Positions 6,427 through 6,841 of a stretch of 6,841 nucleotides of DNA are shown here, piece after piece. Each line of letters starts with the position of its first letter. Positions within the stretch are counted from its first letter, which is position 1. A program made the position numbers and the translations under genes. The notes beneath the pieces are model-generated. The model saw nothing but the letters and a program-made list of their open reading frames with translations, made no database searches and had not been told where the DNA came from. The DNA comes from an uncultured Pseudomonas sp. (lineage in GTDB: Bacteria > Pseudomonadota > Gammaproteobacteria > Pseudomonadales > Pseudomonadaceae), in the NCBI RefSeq assembly GCF_946885885.1, contig NZ_CAMPHN010000214.1:1-6841 (forward strand), given 5' to 3'.

Positions 6427-6457
6427 ACTATAGAGATTGGCCGCCGTTCTTTGTTAC
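6427..6457 (-). promoter_or_regulatory. Weak candidate sigma70-type promoter for the arsS operon
   Basis: On the minus strand, TATAGT (complement of 6427-6432) matches the -10 consensus at five of six positions. GTAACA (complement of 6452-6457) matches TTGACA at four of six, but the spacing is 19 bp, longer than ideal. The placement just upstream of the arsS ribosome binding site is reasonable. No operator palindrome is apparent, so regulation cannot be read. An activator-dependent promoter, or one farther upstream, is equally possible. Confidence 0.3.
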
Positions 6458-6565
6458 ACCAGCTACCCGATGAATCATGGACCATTTTCCATACGCTGCT
6501 TGCCGGCCTGTTGCGCGGCCTGATTCGGTGCCGAGCATCTTTTCGCGGAGCTAAGGAATGGGAAT
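6458..6565. other. Non-coding stretch upstream of the arsS operon
   Basis: No gene, RNA gene or strong structure is visible here. It is part of the roughly 380-nt interval between the arsS start and the aminotransferase-like stop codon, whose remainder is two palindromic repeats, the terminator, and the promoter and ribosome binding site region. Any upstream regulatory site of the operon would be expected here. Confidence 0.4.
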
Positions 6566-6632
6566 GTAGCCTGGATGCAATCCGGGAGCGGTTTCGCGCC
6601 TGGCATCGATCCCCGGATTGCATCCGGGCTAC
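6566..6632. repeat. Palindromic repeat of the GTAGCCCGGATGCAATCCGGG type
   Basis: The arms 6566-6586 and 6612-6632 are complementary over 21 positions, with one exception that would be a G-U wobble in RNA. They enclose a 25-nt loop. Each arm also contains a small internal palindrome, roughly ccggat-gca-atccgg. The motif resembles a widespread dispersed extragenic repeat of Pseudomonas and other gammaproteobacteria, of the type mobilised in trans by RAYT transposases. No transposase gene is in the window. Confidence 0.85.
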
Positions 6633-6653
6633 GGGAGCGGTGTAGTCAGGTAG

Positions 6654-6717
6654 GTCGGGTTAGCGGCAACCAACATGGCTTGGTCACGACGCGGTACAAG
6701 CCGCCGCGTAACCCGAC
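6654..6717. repeat. Palindromic repeat of the GTCGGGTTA type
   Basis: The outer arms gtcgggtta (6654-6662) and taacccgac (6709-6717) pair perfectly over 9 bp. After one bulged base at 6708, gcggc (6663-6667) pairs with gccgc (6703-6707), and inside that ggcttg (6677-6682) can pair with caagcc (6697-6702). This is a third, sequence-unrelated palindrome class, 21 nt from the previous one. Confidence 0.75.
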
Positions 6718-6741
6718 ACCGGCGCCCCACTCCCCGAACAA

Positions 6742-6769
6742 AAGAAAACCCGCCGAAGCGGGTTTTCTT
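6742..6769 (-). terminator. Rho-independent terminator of the rightmost gene
   Basis: This is a perfect 12-bp stem (6742-6753 with 6758-6769) and a 4-base loop. On the minus strand the loop is UUCG closed by a C-G pair, an exceptionally stable tetraloop, and the stem's 3' side is GCGGG followed by a T-rich run. It lies 15 nt beyond the stop codon of the minus-strand gene at the right edge, so it should separate that gene from the arsS operon. The reverse strand also ends in a short T-run, so it may work in both directions. Confidence 0.92.
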
Positions 6770-6784
6770 GTACAGCTCGTGCGA

Positions 6785-6841
6785 TCACGCCAGCTCGTCG
6801 AAGCACTCGGCGAGGATCGCCAGGCCCTTGTCCAGCAGGGC
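6785..6841 (-). CDS. C-terminal end of a gene, probably a GabT-like class III aminotransferase (partial)
   Basis: The frame ends at TGA (6787-6785) and gives the last 18 residues, ALLDKGLAILAECFDELA. An amphipathic helix of this kind, with LxxGLxILAE, closes 4-aminobutyrate aminotransferases (GabT) of Pseudomonas as I remember them, which would convert 4-aminobutyrate and 2-oxoglutarate to succinate semialdehyde and glutamate with pyridoxal phosphate. No active-site residue is in view, so the identification rests on a short tail. The reading frame is supported by the terminator placed 15 nt after the stop. It is separated from the arsS operon by the terminator and two repeats and is probably unrelated to it. 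Confidence 0.5.
   Translation of the reverse strand, partial: ALLDKGLAILAECFDELA

Noticed and set aside
4733..6433. A 566-residue plus-strand open frame across the symporter and arsS genes
   Set aside because: It runs through two well-supported genes, the intergenic palindrome and the gap, has biased Gln/Ala/Arg composition and no motifs.
6418..6645. A 75-residue plus-strand frame in the gap upstream of arsS
   Set aside because: Its C-terminal third is the translation of a palindromic repeat, a common source of false small genes, and it has no family features.

Overview
The window looks like chromosomal DNA of a Pseudomonas-type gammaproteobacterium. It is GC-rich, carries several families of short extragenic palindromes of the kind common in Pseudomonas, and has short intergenic gaps. 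The genus call rests on style and remembered families, not on a search. Every gene I can support is on the minus strand, so transcription runs from the right edge to the left edge.

From right to left: (1) 6785-6841 is the last 18 codons of a gene that looks like a class III aminotransferase (GabT-like tail), followed by a strong rho-independent terminator with a UUCG loop. (2) 6404-6741 has no gene. It holds two different palindromic repeats, a stretch with no visible feature, a weak candidate promoter and the ribosome binding site of the next gene. (3) 99-6403 is a run of five co-directional genes: an ArsS-family radical SAM enzyme with a GTG start, a sodium:solute symporter, a metallophosphoesterase-like protein lacking some of its expected metal ligands, a 713-residue fusion of a VTT (TVP38/TMEM64) membrane domain to a disulfide oxidoreductase, and a secreted DUF3047 protein. 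The last three are tightly joined by an 8-nt and a 1-nt (TGATG) overlap. The first two junctions contain a full and a shortened copy of one palindromic repeat. (4) 1-31 is the start of another gene whose first residues resemble the first strand of a flavoprotein nucleotide-binding fold, so the operon probably continues to the left.

ArsS enzymes are known to make adenosylated organoarsenicals (arsenosugar precursors). A plausible but unproven reading is that this operon takes up, modifies and redox-handles a small organoarsenic or related compound: the symporter moves a solute, the radical SAM enzyme adenosylates it, the phosphatase-like protein acts on or binds an intermediate, the membrane-tethered flavoprotein does redox chemistry, and the DUF3047 protein works in the periplasm. 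No arsenite methyltransferase, ArsR regulator or glycosyltransferase lies inside the window, so the substrate is open.
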